Source: Candidatus Eisenbacteria bacterium (GTDB taxonomy: Bacteria > Eisenbacteria > RBG-16-71-46 > JAFGJU01). From it: a DNA stretch of 64,000 nucleotides. The position numbers and the translations under genes were made by a program. Location of the stretch: positions 1 through 64,000 of the forward strand of contig JAPLKG010000005.1 of NCBI GenBank assembly GCA_026388185.1, written 5' to 3'. Below the pieces are notes generated by a model. That model saw nothing but the letters and a program-made list of their open reading frames with translations, did not search any database and was not told the origin of the DNA. Shown here one piece after another: positions 8,265-16,626 of the stretch. Each line of letters begins with the position of its first letter. The stretch's first letter is position 1.

Positions 8265-9491
8265 ATGTTTCTCAAACGTGGGGAGATCATGAAGCGAATT
8301 CTGTTCCCGGTCTGCCTCTTTGTGGCAATCCTAACTATCTGTTCTTTCCTTTCTTGCGCCAAGAAGACCGAAGAAATCCGGATCGGTGAGTTTGGCTCTC
8401 TGACCGGGACCACCGCCACGTTTGGCATTTCGACAAAGAACGGGATTGACCTCGCGGTTGAAGAAATCAATGCGGCCGGCGGTGTCCAGGGTAAGCTACT
8501 GAAGGTGATCGTCGAAGACGATCAGGGAAGACCCGAGGAGGCCGCCACCGCCGTGAGAAAACTCGTTGAGCAAGACAGAGTCATGGCGGTGCTCGGTGAA
8601 GTGGCGAGTTCGAGGAGTCTCGCCGGGGCGCCCATCTGCCAAAACGCCGGCGTTCCGATGATAACGCCTTCTTCGACCAACCCCAAGGTCACTCAGGTGG
8701 GTGATTTCATTTTCAGAGTGTGCTTCATCGACCCATTCCAGGGAATGGTTGCGGCGATCTTTGCCAGTGATTCGCTGGGCGCGAAGAAGGCCGCAATCCT
8801 GCGGGATATCAAGAACGACTATAGTGTGGGCCTTGCGGAGTTCTTCGCCACGACCCTTGTTTCCCGTGGAGGGAAGATCGTAGCGGACGAGTCCTACAGC
8901 GAAGGCGACATCGACTTCAAAGCGCAACTCACGGCGATCAGAGCAAAATCGCCTGACGTCATCTTCGTGCCAGGCTATTACACGGAAGTGGGTCTCATTG
9001 CAAGACAAGCAAGGGAGCTCGGTATCACCGTGCCGCTTCTGGGTGGTGACGGTTGGGTCTCGGACAGACTGATCGAAATCGGAGGTTCGGCTCTCAATGG
9101 CTGTTACTTCACCAACCATTACTGGGACGGGGACCCGGATCCCGCGGTTCAGAGTTTCGTTTCCACTTACAAGAAACGCTTAGGCGGCAATCCCGACGCA
9201 CTGGCTGCGTTGGCGTACGATGCGGCGAAGCTACTGGTCGCAAGCATTGAGAAGCTTGCCTCGGAGGACCCCGGTGCCTTCAAGACCCTCGTGGGAGTTC
9301 CCGATGCGAAAACCGGCAAGCTCCGCAAAGAGGCGCTCGCGAAACTCAGAGACATTCTGGCGGCCACGAGGGATTTCCCGGCGGTTACGGGCAGCATCAA
9401 CATCGACGAGAACAGAAACGCCGTCAAGCCGGCGATCTTTCTCACGATAGAGAACGGAAAGTACAAGTACGTCGGCAAAGTGCTTCCTTGA
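8265..9491 (+). CDS. livK: branched-chain amino-acid ABC transporter substrate-binding lipoprotein
   Basis: This 408-aa type I periplasmic-binding protein (LivK/LIVBP-like) has a signal peptide ending at the lipobox FLSC. It contains IRIGEFGSLTGTTATFG, AVEEINAAGGVQGK, VIVEDDQGRPEEA, a VMAVLGEVASS hinge region and GLIARQARELGI, all typical of the family. GAGGAGGT (8253-8260) supports ATG 8265; ATG 8289 also has a purine-rich site and would give a more standard signal peptide. The ligand could be Leu/Ile/Val, another amino acid, urea or an amide; the family is broad and the sequence does not settle it. Confidence 0.92.
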   Translation: MFLKRGEIMKRILFPVCLFVAILTICSFLSCAKKTEEIRIGEFGSLTGTTATFGISTKNGIDLAVEEINAAGGVQGKLLKVIVEDDQGRPEEAATAVRKLVEQDRVMAVLGEVASSRSLAGAPICQNAGVPMITPSSTNPKVTQVGDFIFRVCFIDPFQGMVAAIFASDSLGAKKAAILRDIKNDYSVGLAEFFATTLVSRGGKIVADESYSEGDIDFKAQLTAIRAKSPDVIFVPGYYTEVGLIARQARELGITVPLLGGDGWVSDRLIEIGGSALNGCYFTNHYWDGDPDPAVQSFVSTYKKRLGGNPDALAALAYDAAKLLVASIEKLASEDPGAFKTLVGVPDAKTGKLRKEALAKLRDILAATRDFPAVTGSINIDENRNAVKPAIFLTIENGKYKYVGKVLP

Positions 9492-9574
9492 TAGCCCCGA
9501 GGGTATGACCCTGCGGGCAGACGGTCGTCCGCGCACAATCGGCGGCCGGTGGAATCGAAGCCCCAGAGGAATTC

Positions 9575-10477
9575 TTGCAGGAGTTTCTTCAGCAGCTTGT
9601 AAACGGAATCACGTGGGGAAGCATCTACGCTCTCATAGCCCTGGGTTACACCATGGTCTATGGGATCTTGAGGCTCATCAACTTCGCCCACGGCGACGTT
9701 TACATGGTCGGAGCCTTCGCGGCATACTTTGCGGCACGGCTCGTCGGCGCTCCTGGGCCCGTGTCGCTGATCGGGGCGGTTCTTGTTCTTTTAATCGCGA
9801 TGGGCTCTTGTGCCTTGCTCGGCGTCGCCATTGAAAGAGGGGCCTACAAACCTCTGAGAAAGTCTCCGCGGCTCACTGCGCTCATCACCGCGATCGGAGT
9901 CTCCTTGCTTCTCGAGAACCTGGGCATCATTGTGTTCGGGCCCGATCCCAAGTTCTTTCCCCAGATTGTGACGTCTCGGCAGATGGAACTTGTCTCCGGC
10001 GTGGTTGTCGGACGCCATCAGATTATTGTTCTCGCCGTCTCGGTTCTTCTGATGCTCTTGCTTCAGTTGATTGTGCTCAAGACAAAAATAGGGAAGGCCA
10101 TGAGGGCCGTATCGTTCAACAAGCAAGCGGCCAGCCTCATGGGCATTTCTACCGACAATGTGATCACCTTTACTTTCGCGATAGGCTCGGCCCTGGCGGC
10201 GGCAGCGGGCGTGCTCGTGGCCTTGAGTAACCCGAAGATCGACCCGTTGATGGGCATCATGCCCGGCATCAAGGCCTTTGTGGCTGCGGTCCTGGGCGGC
10301 ATAGGAAACATCCCGGGGGCCATGCTGGGTGGCCTGATCATGGGGATCGCCGAGGTAATGGTGGTGGGGTACGTCTCGTCGACTTACCGTGACGCCATTG
10401 CGTTTGCTTTACTCATAGTTATTCTTCTGGTCAAGCCCACGGGTCTGTTGGGGACCGGAATGGCGGAGAAAGTGTGA
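9575..10477 (+). CDS. livH: branched-chain amino-acid ABC transporter permease LivH
   Basis: This 300-aa inner-membrane permease starts at TTG 9575 behind AGAGGA. The N-terminal signature YALIALGYTMVYGILRLINFAHGD is characteristic of LivH, and the C-terminal AVLGGIGNIPGAMLGG is also present. About eight hydrophobic segments are seen. It forms the membrane dimer with LivM, whose GTG start overlaps the livH stop (GTGTGA). Confidence 0.95.
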   Translation: MQEFLQQLVNGITWGSIYALIALGYTMVYGILRLINFAHGDVYMVGAFAAYFAARLVGAPGPVSLIGAVLVLLIAMGSCALLGVAIERGAYKPLRKSPRLTALITAIGVSLLLENLGIIVFGPDPKFFPQIVTSRQMELVSGVVVGRHQIIVLAVSVLLMLLLQLIVLKTKIGKAMRAVSFNKQAASLMGISTDNVITFTFAIGSALAAAAGVLVALSNPKIDPLMGIMPGIKAFVAAVLGGIGNIPGAMLGGLIMGIAEVMVVGYVSSTYRDAIAFALLIVILLVKPTGLLGTGMAEKV

Positions 10478-11484
10478 GAGGGTTGCTTCTTGTTCTTGTT
10501 GTCACAATAGTCCTGGTGCTTCTCAATTTTCTTCTTCCCGCTCTGATCAATCCGTACCTTTTCCAGATTCTCATTCTCTGCGGAATAAACGTCATACTCG
10601 CCGTGAGTCTCAATCTGGTCAACGGCTTCACCGGACAGTTCTCGATAGGTCACGCCGGCTTCATGGCAATAGGCGGATATACTTCTGCGGCACTCACGTA
10701 CTACCTTGGACCACACGTCTTGGGCAAGGCCGCGTCAATCGGATTGTCGCCGGCGATCGTGGGAACCTCGTTTTTTGTGCTTTCCGTCGTCGTCGGAGGG
10801 CTCGCGAGTGCGGTGGCGGGATTTTTGGTGGGACTTCCCTCCTTGAGGCTCAGAGGTGACTATCTCGCAATCGTGACGCTGGGCTTCGGCGAAATCATCA
10901 GAGTCATAATCCTCAACGTCAACGCCGTTGGGGGAGCAAGGGGATTCGCCGACATTCCGCGGTACACGAACCTCTTCTGGGTTTCCTTCTTTGCATTCGT
11001 GACGATTCTGGTCGTGAGGAATATCACGACTTCCACCCACGGGCGCGCTTTCATCTCGGTGAGAGAAGACGAAATCGCCGCCGAGGCTCTCGGCATAAAC
11101 ACCACCCACTACAAGGTACTCGCGTTTGCCATAGGAGCGTTCTTTGCCGGTGTGGCGGGCGGACTGTTCGGTCACTACCTCATGTACCTACACACAAACA
11201 GCTTCACTTTTATGAAGTCGTTCGAGGTCGTGATAATGGTGGTCCTTGGCGGTATGGGCAGCATCACGGGCTCGGTAATCGCGGCGGGCTTTCTTACCAT
11301 ATTGCCTGAGGCCCTCCGGCCGGTCAAAGAGTTCAGGATGGTGATATACGCGAGCCTTCTCATTTTTCTCATGATCGCGAGGCCCCAGGGGCTTCTTGGA
11401 ATGAGGGAGCTGAGTCTTCAGACCTTCCGCTCGCTTCCGTTCAGGCCGGGGAAGAAGCGGACGGAAGGAGCGCAGAGTGGATGA
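10474..11484 (+). CDS. livM: branched-chain amino-acid ABC transporter permease LivM
   Basis: This 336-aa permease has the LivM hallmarks: SLNLVNGFTGQFSIGHAGFM near residue 45, LRLRGDYLAIVTLGFGEIIR in the middle and the VLGGMGSITGSV segment near the end. It starts at GTG 10474, sharing 4 bp with livH, so translation is coupled. About 180 bp separate it from the ATPase genes that complete the transporter. Confidence 0.95.
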   Translation: MRGLLLVLVVTIVLVLLNFLLPALINPYLFQILILCGINVILAVSLNLVNGFTGQFSIGHAGFMAIGGYTSAALTYYLGPHVLGKAASIGLSPAIVGTSFFVLSVVVGGLASAVAGFLVGLPSLRLRGDYLAIVTLGFGEIIRVIILNVNAVGGARGFADIPRYTNLFWVSFFAFVTILVVRNITTSTHGRAFISVREDEIAAEALGINTTHYKVLAFAIGAFFAGVAGGLFGHYLMYLHTNSFTFMKSFEVVIMVVLGGMGSITGSVIAAGFLTILPEALRPVKEFRMVIYASLLIFLMIARPQGLLGMRELSLQTFRSLPFRPGKKRTEGAQSG

Positions 11485-11665
11485 TGGCCGGCGGCAGTCG
11501 AAGTAGGGGAGGAGGCGGCGCGGCAGTGGGGAGCGAGTAGGAGACACCGAGCGAATGCCGTTGTAGGCGGGGCCAATAATGCTGGAAGCGAAGAGAAACA
11601 TGGAGGATCGGAGCCCGGCCCGTGGTGAAGATGCGCTGGCGATGAAACGTGGGAAGGAATCTAGC

Positions 11666-12439
11666 GTGAACGAGCTTCTTTCGCTTAGAGACTGCTCCAT
11701 GGATTTCGGTGGACTGAAGGCAGTCTCCAACTTCGATTTTTCGCTGACAGAGGGCGAGCTTGCGGGACTCATCGGCCCAAACGGAGCAGGGAAGACAACG
11801 GTTTTCAATCTAATCACGGGGGTCATTGCTCCCACCTCCGGAGAGATCCGTTTCGACGGCAACAGGATCGACGGTCTCCCGACCTACAGAATCGCCAAAG
11901 TCGGTATTGCTCGCACTTTCCAGGCAACCAGGCTTTTCAAGGACCTGACGGTTCTAGACAACGTGAGAACCGCCTGTCATCTCCATGCGCACTCCACCCT
12001 TTACGGCGCGATTGTCAGGACTCGTGGCTTCTATGAGGACGAGGCCAGAATATTGGCGATAGCCACAAGGCAGCTAGAGACCTTCGGACTTCTCGCTCTC
12101 AAGGACTCCAAGGCAAGCATGCTTCCTTACGGGCTTCAGAGGCGAGTCGAGATCGCACGTGCGCTTGCCAGCGAACCGAAGATTCTTCTTCTGGATGAGC
12201 CCGCTGCCGGAATGAATCCGCAGGAGACCGAGGACCTGATGAGACTAATTCGGTGGGTCAGGGACGATTTCAAGCTCACCATCTTGCTCATCGAACACGA
12301 CATGAGAGTCGTGATGGGAATTTGCGAGAGAATCGCCGTGCTCGACCACGGCGTCAAGATAGCGGAAGGAAAGCCCGATGAAATCAAACGTGACCGCAAG
12401 GTGATCGAGGCCTACTTGGGGGAGGACATCGTTTGCTAA
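11666..12439 (+). CDS. livG: branched-chain amino-acid ABC transporter ATP-binding protein LivG
   Basis: This ABC ATPase has Walker A GPNGAGKT, the Liv-type insertion after GIARTFQATRLF, a signature-motif region at LPYGLQRRVEIARAL and Walker B KILLLDEPAAGMNP with downstream IEHDM. The signature reads PYGLQRR rather than the usual SYGQQRR, a mild variation. GTG 11666 is chosen because AAGGA sits seven bases upstream and the 257-aa product matches normal LivG; the frame is open back to ATG 11579, which would add 29 residues with no homology that I can see. Confidence 0.93.
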   Translation: MNELLSLRDCSMDFGGLKAVSNFDFSLTEGELAGLIGPNGAGKTTVFNLITGVIAPTSGEIRFDGNRIDGLPTYRIAKVGIARTFQATRLFKDLTVLDNVRTACHLHAHSTLYGAIVRTRGFYEDEARILAIATRQLETFGLLALKDSKASMLPYGLQRRVEIARALASEPKILLLDEPAAGMNPQETEDLMRLIRWVRDDFKLTILLIEHDMRVVMGICERIAVLDHGVKIAEGKPDEIKRDRKVIEAYLGEDIVC

Positions 12440-12516
12440 GGCGAGCGTACACTGTGCCGAAGACCGGGTGCCGAAGACTGGCGCGGCGGCGCTGACGGAA
12501 GAGAGGGAGGCCGGAC

Positions 12517-13221
12517 TTGTTAACTCTCACTGAGGTTCACGTTTTCTATGGAGCCGTGCATGCGCTCAAGGGCATCACCGTGAAGGTGGAGCCGAACAAG
12601 ATAGTGGCGCTCATCGGCGCGAACGGAGCAGGGAAAAGCACCATCCTCAGAACCGTCTCAGGGCTGGCCAGACCCAGCAAGGGGAACCTCGTCTTCATGG
12701 GTAGGGAGCTCTCGACGGTTCAACCGCACAACGTAGTAAGGCTGGGCATTTCCCACGTTCCTGAAGGTCGGATCATATTCGCAAATCTCACAGTCATGGA
12801 CAACCTCGAGCTCGGCGCCTACGTCAGGAAGGACACGGCGGAAATCAGGCAGGATTTGGAGAAAGTGTTCAAACTCTTCCCGAGGCTCAAAGACAGAATG
12901 AAACAAAACGCAGGAACCCTGAGCGGCGGCGAGCAGCAGATGCTCGCCATGGGTAGGGGACTGATGTCTCGCCCCAAGCTGCTTCTCTTGGACGAACCCT
13001 CCCTCGGGCTTGCCCCCATCCTGGTGAAAGACATTTTCAAAACCATTTGCGAAATCAGAGATCGCGGTACGACGATCCTCCTGGTCGAGCAGAACGCGCG
13101 GATGGCGCTCTCGATTGCGGACGAGGGCTATGTGCTCGAAACAGGCAAGATCGTGCTGCACGACGCTGCCAAGAGCCTGCTGCACAACGAGCAGGTTCAG
13201 AAGGCATACCTGGGCGGGTGA
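12517..13221 (+). CDS. livF: branched-chain amino-acid ABC transporter ATP-binding protein LivF
   Basis: This 234-aa ATPase pairs with LivG. It has Walker A GANGAGKST, the LivF-type SHVPEGRIIFANLTVMDNL segment, the signature LSGGEQQMLAMGRGL and Walker B KLLLLDEPSLGLAP. It starts at TTG 12517 behind GAGAGGGAGG. It ends the liv operon; no obvious terminator follows before the tRNA promoter. Confidence 0.95.
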   Translation: MLTLTEVHVFYGAVHALKGITVKVEPNKIVALIGANGAGKSTILRTVSGLARPSKGNLVFMGRELSTVQPHNVVRLGISHVPEGRIIFANLTVMDNLELGAYVRKDTAEIRQDLEKVFKLFPRLKDRMKQNAGTLSGGEQQMLAMGRGLMSRPKLLLLDEPSLGLAPILVKDIFKTICEIRDRGTTILLVEQNARMALSIADEGYVLETGKIVLHDAAKSLLHNEQVQKAYLGG

Positions 13222-13312
13222 GTGGGGAAATTGGTGAGGGGGGTGGACTAGGACGACGGGTGACGTCGATGAGTGAGGGAATGTGTGAGGGGGTGGGCGT
13301 GGCCGAAGCAAA

Positions 13313-13341
13313 TTGACAGCGCCGTCGGCCTGTGCTATCTT
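13313..13341 (+). promoter_or_regulatory. sigma-70-type promoter of the tRNA-Asp gene
   Basis: TTGACA (13313-13318), 17-bp spacer, TATCTT (13336-13341), then a GC-rich discriminator (GGGACGGCG) as is usual for stable RNA genes. The start point would be near 13348, about 70 bp before the tRNA. Confidence 0.75.
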
Positions 13342-13416
13342 GGGACGGCGATCGAAAGCTGCTAGGAATACTGCCGATACTGATACTCAGAGATTCCTTT
13401 GCACGCAGACACAAGC

Positions 13417-13490
<74 letters not shown>

Positions 13491-13612
13491 CACCCTCCGT
13501 AATCTGTCGTCCCGCAATGAGTTATGCGATAGGGACTATATTAGTCTCGAACTTCTCATTATTGCCGTTGTAGCAGCATTTGTACAGCCTCTGCTCAAGC
13601 TCACAAAATAGG

Positions 13613-13650
13613 AGAGGTCAGGAAATGTCTGACCTCTTTAGGTTTTTCTT
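13613..13650 (+). terminator. rho-independent terminator after tRNA-Asp
   Basis: A 9-bp perfect stem AGAGGTCAG/CTGACCTCT (13613-13621 / 13629-13637) with a 7-nt loop is followed by TTTAGGTTTTTCTT. It lies between the tRNA transcript and the convergent beta-helix gene. Confidence 0.85.
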
Positions 13651-13697
13651 CGTTTTTGATTCAGCGCGGCTCTTTGTTCCGCTGCGCCTGCACTCCG

Positions 13698-14849
13698 CTA
13701 TCTGAACAGTGCTTTGATTTTCCCCCACGTTGTCTCTTGTATAGAGGTCGGGCCGCACCCAATTCCAAAAGCACCGACGAGCCCGCACCCACCGCTGTTT
13801 GCAGGCGAACACTGGGAGTTGAGGTTAATGTGATAGTCGCGGACCCCTGGATTACAAAAAAGGGGATCCGCAGAGAAATCCCCTGATCCCGGTGTGCAGG
13901 AATAATAGTTGCCCCTACTGTTATTCCAAACGTCGTTGCAACGTAGGATGGGGGATGAGGGGCTAGACATACTGTTGTATATCCCCCATCTGCTGCCAAC
14001 TATAATATTGTTCTCCAAGACTGGGGATGCATAGAAAAACGAGATCCCATCTCTGTTGGCGACAATCGTGTTGTTTCTAATCGTTGGGGAGGAATGATCT
14101 ATGGCGACGGCGATATTTGTTCCGTTCACGATCAAATTCTCGTAAATTGTAGCCTGGGACGAGGCAAAACAGCCGATCCCAATAGAACCATCCCTCATGA
14201 TGTTTCTCCTCACAACCGGAGAGCTGCCTTGACAAAGGACGGCCGCGTTTTCGTTGTGGACAAACTCGTTGTCCTCGATGAGGGCTCGCGAAGTAAAGCA
14301 GTAGACTCCACATCCGAAAATGTCGCCGTACTCAGCCCATTCCCCTGTGTTATAGCTTATCATGTTGCGGGAGACATAGAGAACTGACGCCGCATCGGCA
14401 GCAATGCCGTCCCCATGATTGTTCGTAATTATGTCATCGATAACCTCAACATCCGAGGACTCGCAGAAGATCCCACCGCCGACATTATCGGGCCAGTAGG
14501 GTATGTAGATTTCACCTTCAGTTATGGTAAATCCCCGTATTACTCCTGTGGCAGGAATATTGACGCAGTGAATGACTCTGTGAAGCGGCGTTCCGTGAAT
14601 ATAGGTCGCTGTGGCGCCAAGCTCACCGATGAGAGCGACATTCTTTCCAGAAATGGTTAGCGGTTCATAGTAGTGGCCAGGCCCGACAAGGATACTGTCA
14701 CCGGCACTGGACAAGTCAATGCCCGCTTGAATCGTGGTGCAATCGCCAGTGCCATCCTGCCGAACCAACCAAGTGCGAGCGTCTGACGAAACAGGAAAAA
14801 CTGTCACAGACAGAATCAAAAGAAGGAAGGTAGAAAAGACTCGATTCAC
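13698..14849 (-). CDS. secreted right-handed parallel beta-helix repeat protein
   Basis: This 383-aa protein has an N-terminal signal peptide and then WLVRQDGTGDCTTIQAGID, a start motif common to secreted beta-helix proteins of candidate phyla. Many short beta-helix coils follow (IEDNEFVHNENAA, VVRRNIMRDGSIGIG, TIRNNTIVANRDGIS, VLENNIIVGSRWGIY), as in pectate-lyase/NosD-like folds. GTG 14849 is preferred because GGAGGT lies four bases upstream; the frame stays open to 14876. No catalytic motif is recognised, so it may bind or scaffold surface polysaccharide. It lacks the C-terminal FlgD/T9SS-like module of the GH57 protein at 27-30 kb. Confidence 0.8.
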   Translation of the reverse strand: MNRVFSTFLLLILSVTVFPVSSDARTWLVRQDGTGDCTTIQAGIDLSSAGDSILVGPGHYYEPLTISGKNVALIGELGATATYIHGTPLHRVIHCVNIPATGVIRGFTITEGEIYIPYWPDNVGGGIFCESSDVEVIDDIITNNHGDGIAADAASVLYVSRNMISYNTGEWAEYGDIFGCGVYCFTSRALIEDNEFVHNENAAVLCQGSSPVVRRNIMRDGSIGIGCFASSQATIYENLIVNGTNIAVAIDHSSPTIRNNTIVANRDGISFFYASPVLENNIIVGSRWGIYNSMSSPSSPILRCNDVWNNSRGNYYSCTPGSGDFSADPLFCNPGVRDYHINLNSQCSPANSGGCGLVGAFGIGCGPTSIQETTWGKIKALFR

Positions 14850-14907
14850 GGCGACCTCCGAGACGGAGCCTGTCATTTATCTGTCGCGAGTGTTGTTCTC
14901 TAGATCA

Positions 14908-14913
14908 ATTATA
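14908..14913 (-). promoter_or_regulatory. probable -10 element of the beta-helix gene
   Basis: TATAAT on the minus strand, about 60 bp upstream of the GTG start at 14849. No good -35 hexamer is found at 16-18 bp. Confidence 0.4.
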
Positions 14914-15236
14914 GCACTCGGTGTGGAGCCTAGCCAGTTTTTTAGGAGTGCTAACCTAAGTTGCAACCAAGCGAAAGGAAATGGCCGTAGCGGCGCTATT
15001 AGCCCAAGTTCTAAGATCGTCTCGTAGCCCCCGCACCTGCCTTAACTTGTTGAGCTTGAACGAATTAGTGGACAGACCAACAACAACTTCGAACTCGTGA
15101 TTGGGCTCTTGGCAAAGCTTTGGGCGGGTCTCTTCCATCAGCCCACAATGACAAGAGAGTGGGTAGATCTTCTGACTCCTCTTGTTCTGTTCCGCGTCCG
15201 TGATTCTGTGATCCTGATGCTCACTGGAGGAAAGGA

Positions 15237-15277
15237 CGAAAGCAAGAACCGCCGTGCCAGGCAAACCAGCACGGCGG
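15237..15277 (-). terminator. rho-independent terminator of the small lipoprotein gene
   Basis: The 9-bp arms CCGCCGTGC and GCACGGCGG (15269-15277 and 15249-15257 read on the minus strand) form a perfect hairpin, followed on that strand by TTCTTGCTTTCG. It lies about 40 bp after the stop of the gene at 15320. Confidence 0.75.
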
Positions 15278-15319
15278 TAAACTAAACAGCCTTCGTCTAG
15301 AGGCGTTTCTAGTGCAGCC

Positions 15320-15730
15320 CTACCCCACCGTAAAAAAACCTGTAGTCAGAATCACCTGCTGTCCAGGGGAAGCAGCTGCAGGGTCATCCTCGGCTGTGAC
15401 AAACAGGCGAAACTCCTTCAATTGTGTGACTCCCTTTACTTCACCCTTACGATCACTACCTACCGTTAGCTGGCCCAGGCCCACGATTTGGTTGTCCGGA
15501 GTTTGAAGCCAAAGAATGTATGTAGCCTTTGGCGGAGTGAGGTTCTGCGGTGGAGCCAAATAATTCACCTTGAGGTCTATCTGAGTGTTGCCGTTCTTGT
15601 CGAGGCTGATTTGGGCCTTTGCTTGAGCGGCAGGCACTAGTACAGAGACTGGGAATGTGATCGTCTTTGCACACTGAGTCACTCCCGCCGCACAGCAAGC
15701 CAATACTGCCAACGTGATGAATTTCCTCAT
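15320..15730 (-). CDS. small secreted protein resembling the anti-sigma-K C-terminal domain
   Basis: This 136-aa protein starts at ATG 15730 with AAGGAGGAAAC just upstream. It has a signal peptide, with a possible but imperfect lipobox around VTQC. The C-terminal half (ATYILWLQTPDNQIVGLG, then FRLFVTAEDDPAAASPGQQ) resembles the extracytoplasmic beta-sandwich of RskA/anti-sigma-K proteins, which shows the pattern W...G....LG.L...F...E......P.G. There is no zinc-finger or transmembrane anchor, so it is not a complete anti-sigma factor. Function is unknown. Confidence 0.65.
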   Translation of the reverse strand: MRKFITLAVLACCAAGVTQCAKTITFPVSVLVPAAQAKAQISLDKNGNTQIDLKVNYLAPPQNLTPPKATYILWLQTPDNQIVGLGQLTVGSDRKGEVKGVTQLKEFRLFVTAEDDPAAASPGQQVILTTGFFTVG

Positions 15731-16154
15731 GTTTCCTCCTTCGCGTGGCGATCGACGTAGCGAGCAAATAGGGAATTAGCGCAGGGCGGTGCAATTCGCT
15801 CAGAGTTGTCACACACCCTTGCCACACCCTAGTGCTAGGCGAAGACTATGTCAATGCTAAAGTGAACCGGGACTGGGTAAGCCACACGAAACAGAAGCGA
15901 GTCTTTCCCTGTCTGTTATGGTGCTGCCTACTCAGTGCTGTGCTGCCGTGGAAGCACTTATGGAGGCTCTCGACTCGACGAAGCGGCGCTCTCTCAGAAT
16001 AACGTTCGAATCAATCTTTTTCCGAACTTTTTCTGGGATTCTATGTTTCCTTCCGTAATCGCATAATGTGCTCTGCGTAGAGGGGTCACAAATTGGCTCG
16101 TCTGTGACTTTTCTTCTGGATTTTAGTTTGGTTCTGAGGTAGTTTCGACTTGGT
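15731..16154. other. 424-bp AT-richer stretch upstream of the transposase fragment
   Basis: I see no gene, RNA or clear repeat here. Composition becomes more AT-rich than in flanking genes. The missing 5' part of the transposase should have been in this region but cannot be recognised in any frame. Confidence 0.5.
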
Positions 16155-16493
16155 ATGGCTCGGAGCGATGATGGTGCGGAGTTCGTATCGAGGCGGTTGA
16201 CGCAGTGGCTCCGAGAGAAGTGTGTGGAGCCGGTCTTCATCGAGCCAGGTAGTCCGTGGGAGAACGGTTATCTGGAGAGCTTTCATGTGAAGCTACGTGA
16301 TGAGTGTGGAGACGAAGAGATGTTCTGGAGTAGTGGAGAGGCTCAAGTGCTGATCGATTGGTATCGAGACGTCTACAACAGTGAGCGGCCGCACCACAGC
16401 TCGCCGGGATATCGAACGCCGGCTGAGATGGCCATGGGAATCAACACAAGACGCCCAGGACTGGCTCTGGGACTGGATAGCAAGATGAGGTAA
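16155..16493 (+). pseudogene. IS3-family transposase (OrfB) C-terminal fragment
   Basis: The 112 codons encode the C-terminal part of an rve-type DDE integrase: RSDDGAEF (normally SDNG.EF), EPGSPWENGYLESFHVKLRDE with the conserved Glu, then NSERPHHSSPGYRTPAEM. The N-terminal two thirds, the first catalytic Asp and OrfA are missing, and no terminal inverted repeats are evident. It is a decayed insertion sequence, probably without activity. Confidence 0.85.
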
Positions 16494-16561
16494 GGTCAGT
16501 TTTGGTGAGCTAAATGCATGAGCAAGCAAGAGTAATTGTTCTAGGAAGTTTTTCTAGAATC

Positions 16562-16610
16562 AACCCAAGTGTTTTGTGCCAAGCGCACAAGGCCTTGGGT
16601 TCTTGTTTTT
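16562..16610 (+). terminator. intrinsic terminator directly upstream of the PAS gene
   Basis: Nested stems AACCCAAG/CTTGGGTT (16562-16569 / 1694-type arm at 16594-16601) and TTGTGC/GCACAA (16574-16579 / 16585-16590) are followed by CTTGTTTTT. It ends only 16 bp before ATG 16627, so it could act as an attenuator for the PAS operon or end an upstream transcript. A small inverted repeat TTCTAG/CTAGAA lies just upstream (16539-16559). Confidence 0.75.
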
Positions 16611-16626
16611 AGGGAGGGCCTAGAAA

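Larger units (their letters stand above)
14850..15319. other. intergenic region with promoter and terminator of the flanking minus-strand genes
   Basis: A perfect -10 hexamer TATAAT for the beta-helix gene reads on the minus strand at 14908-14913, with only a weak -35. The other identifiable element is the terminator at 15237-15277. A 102-codon minus-strand frame (14956-15264) has no recognisable motif and is not called. Confidence 0.5.
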
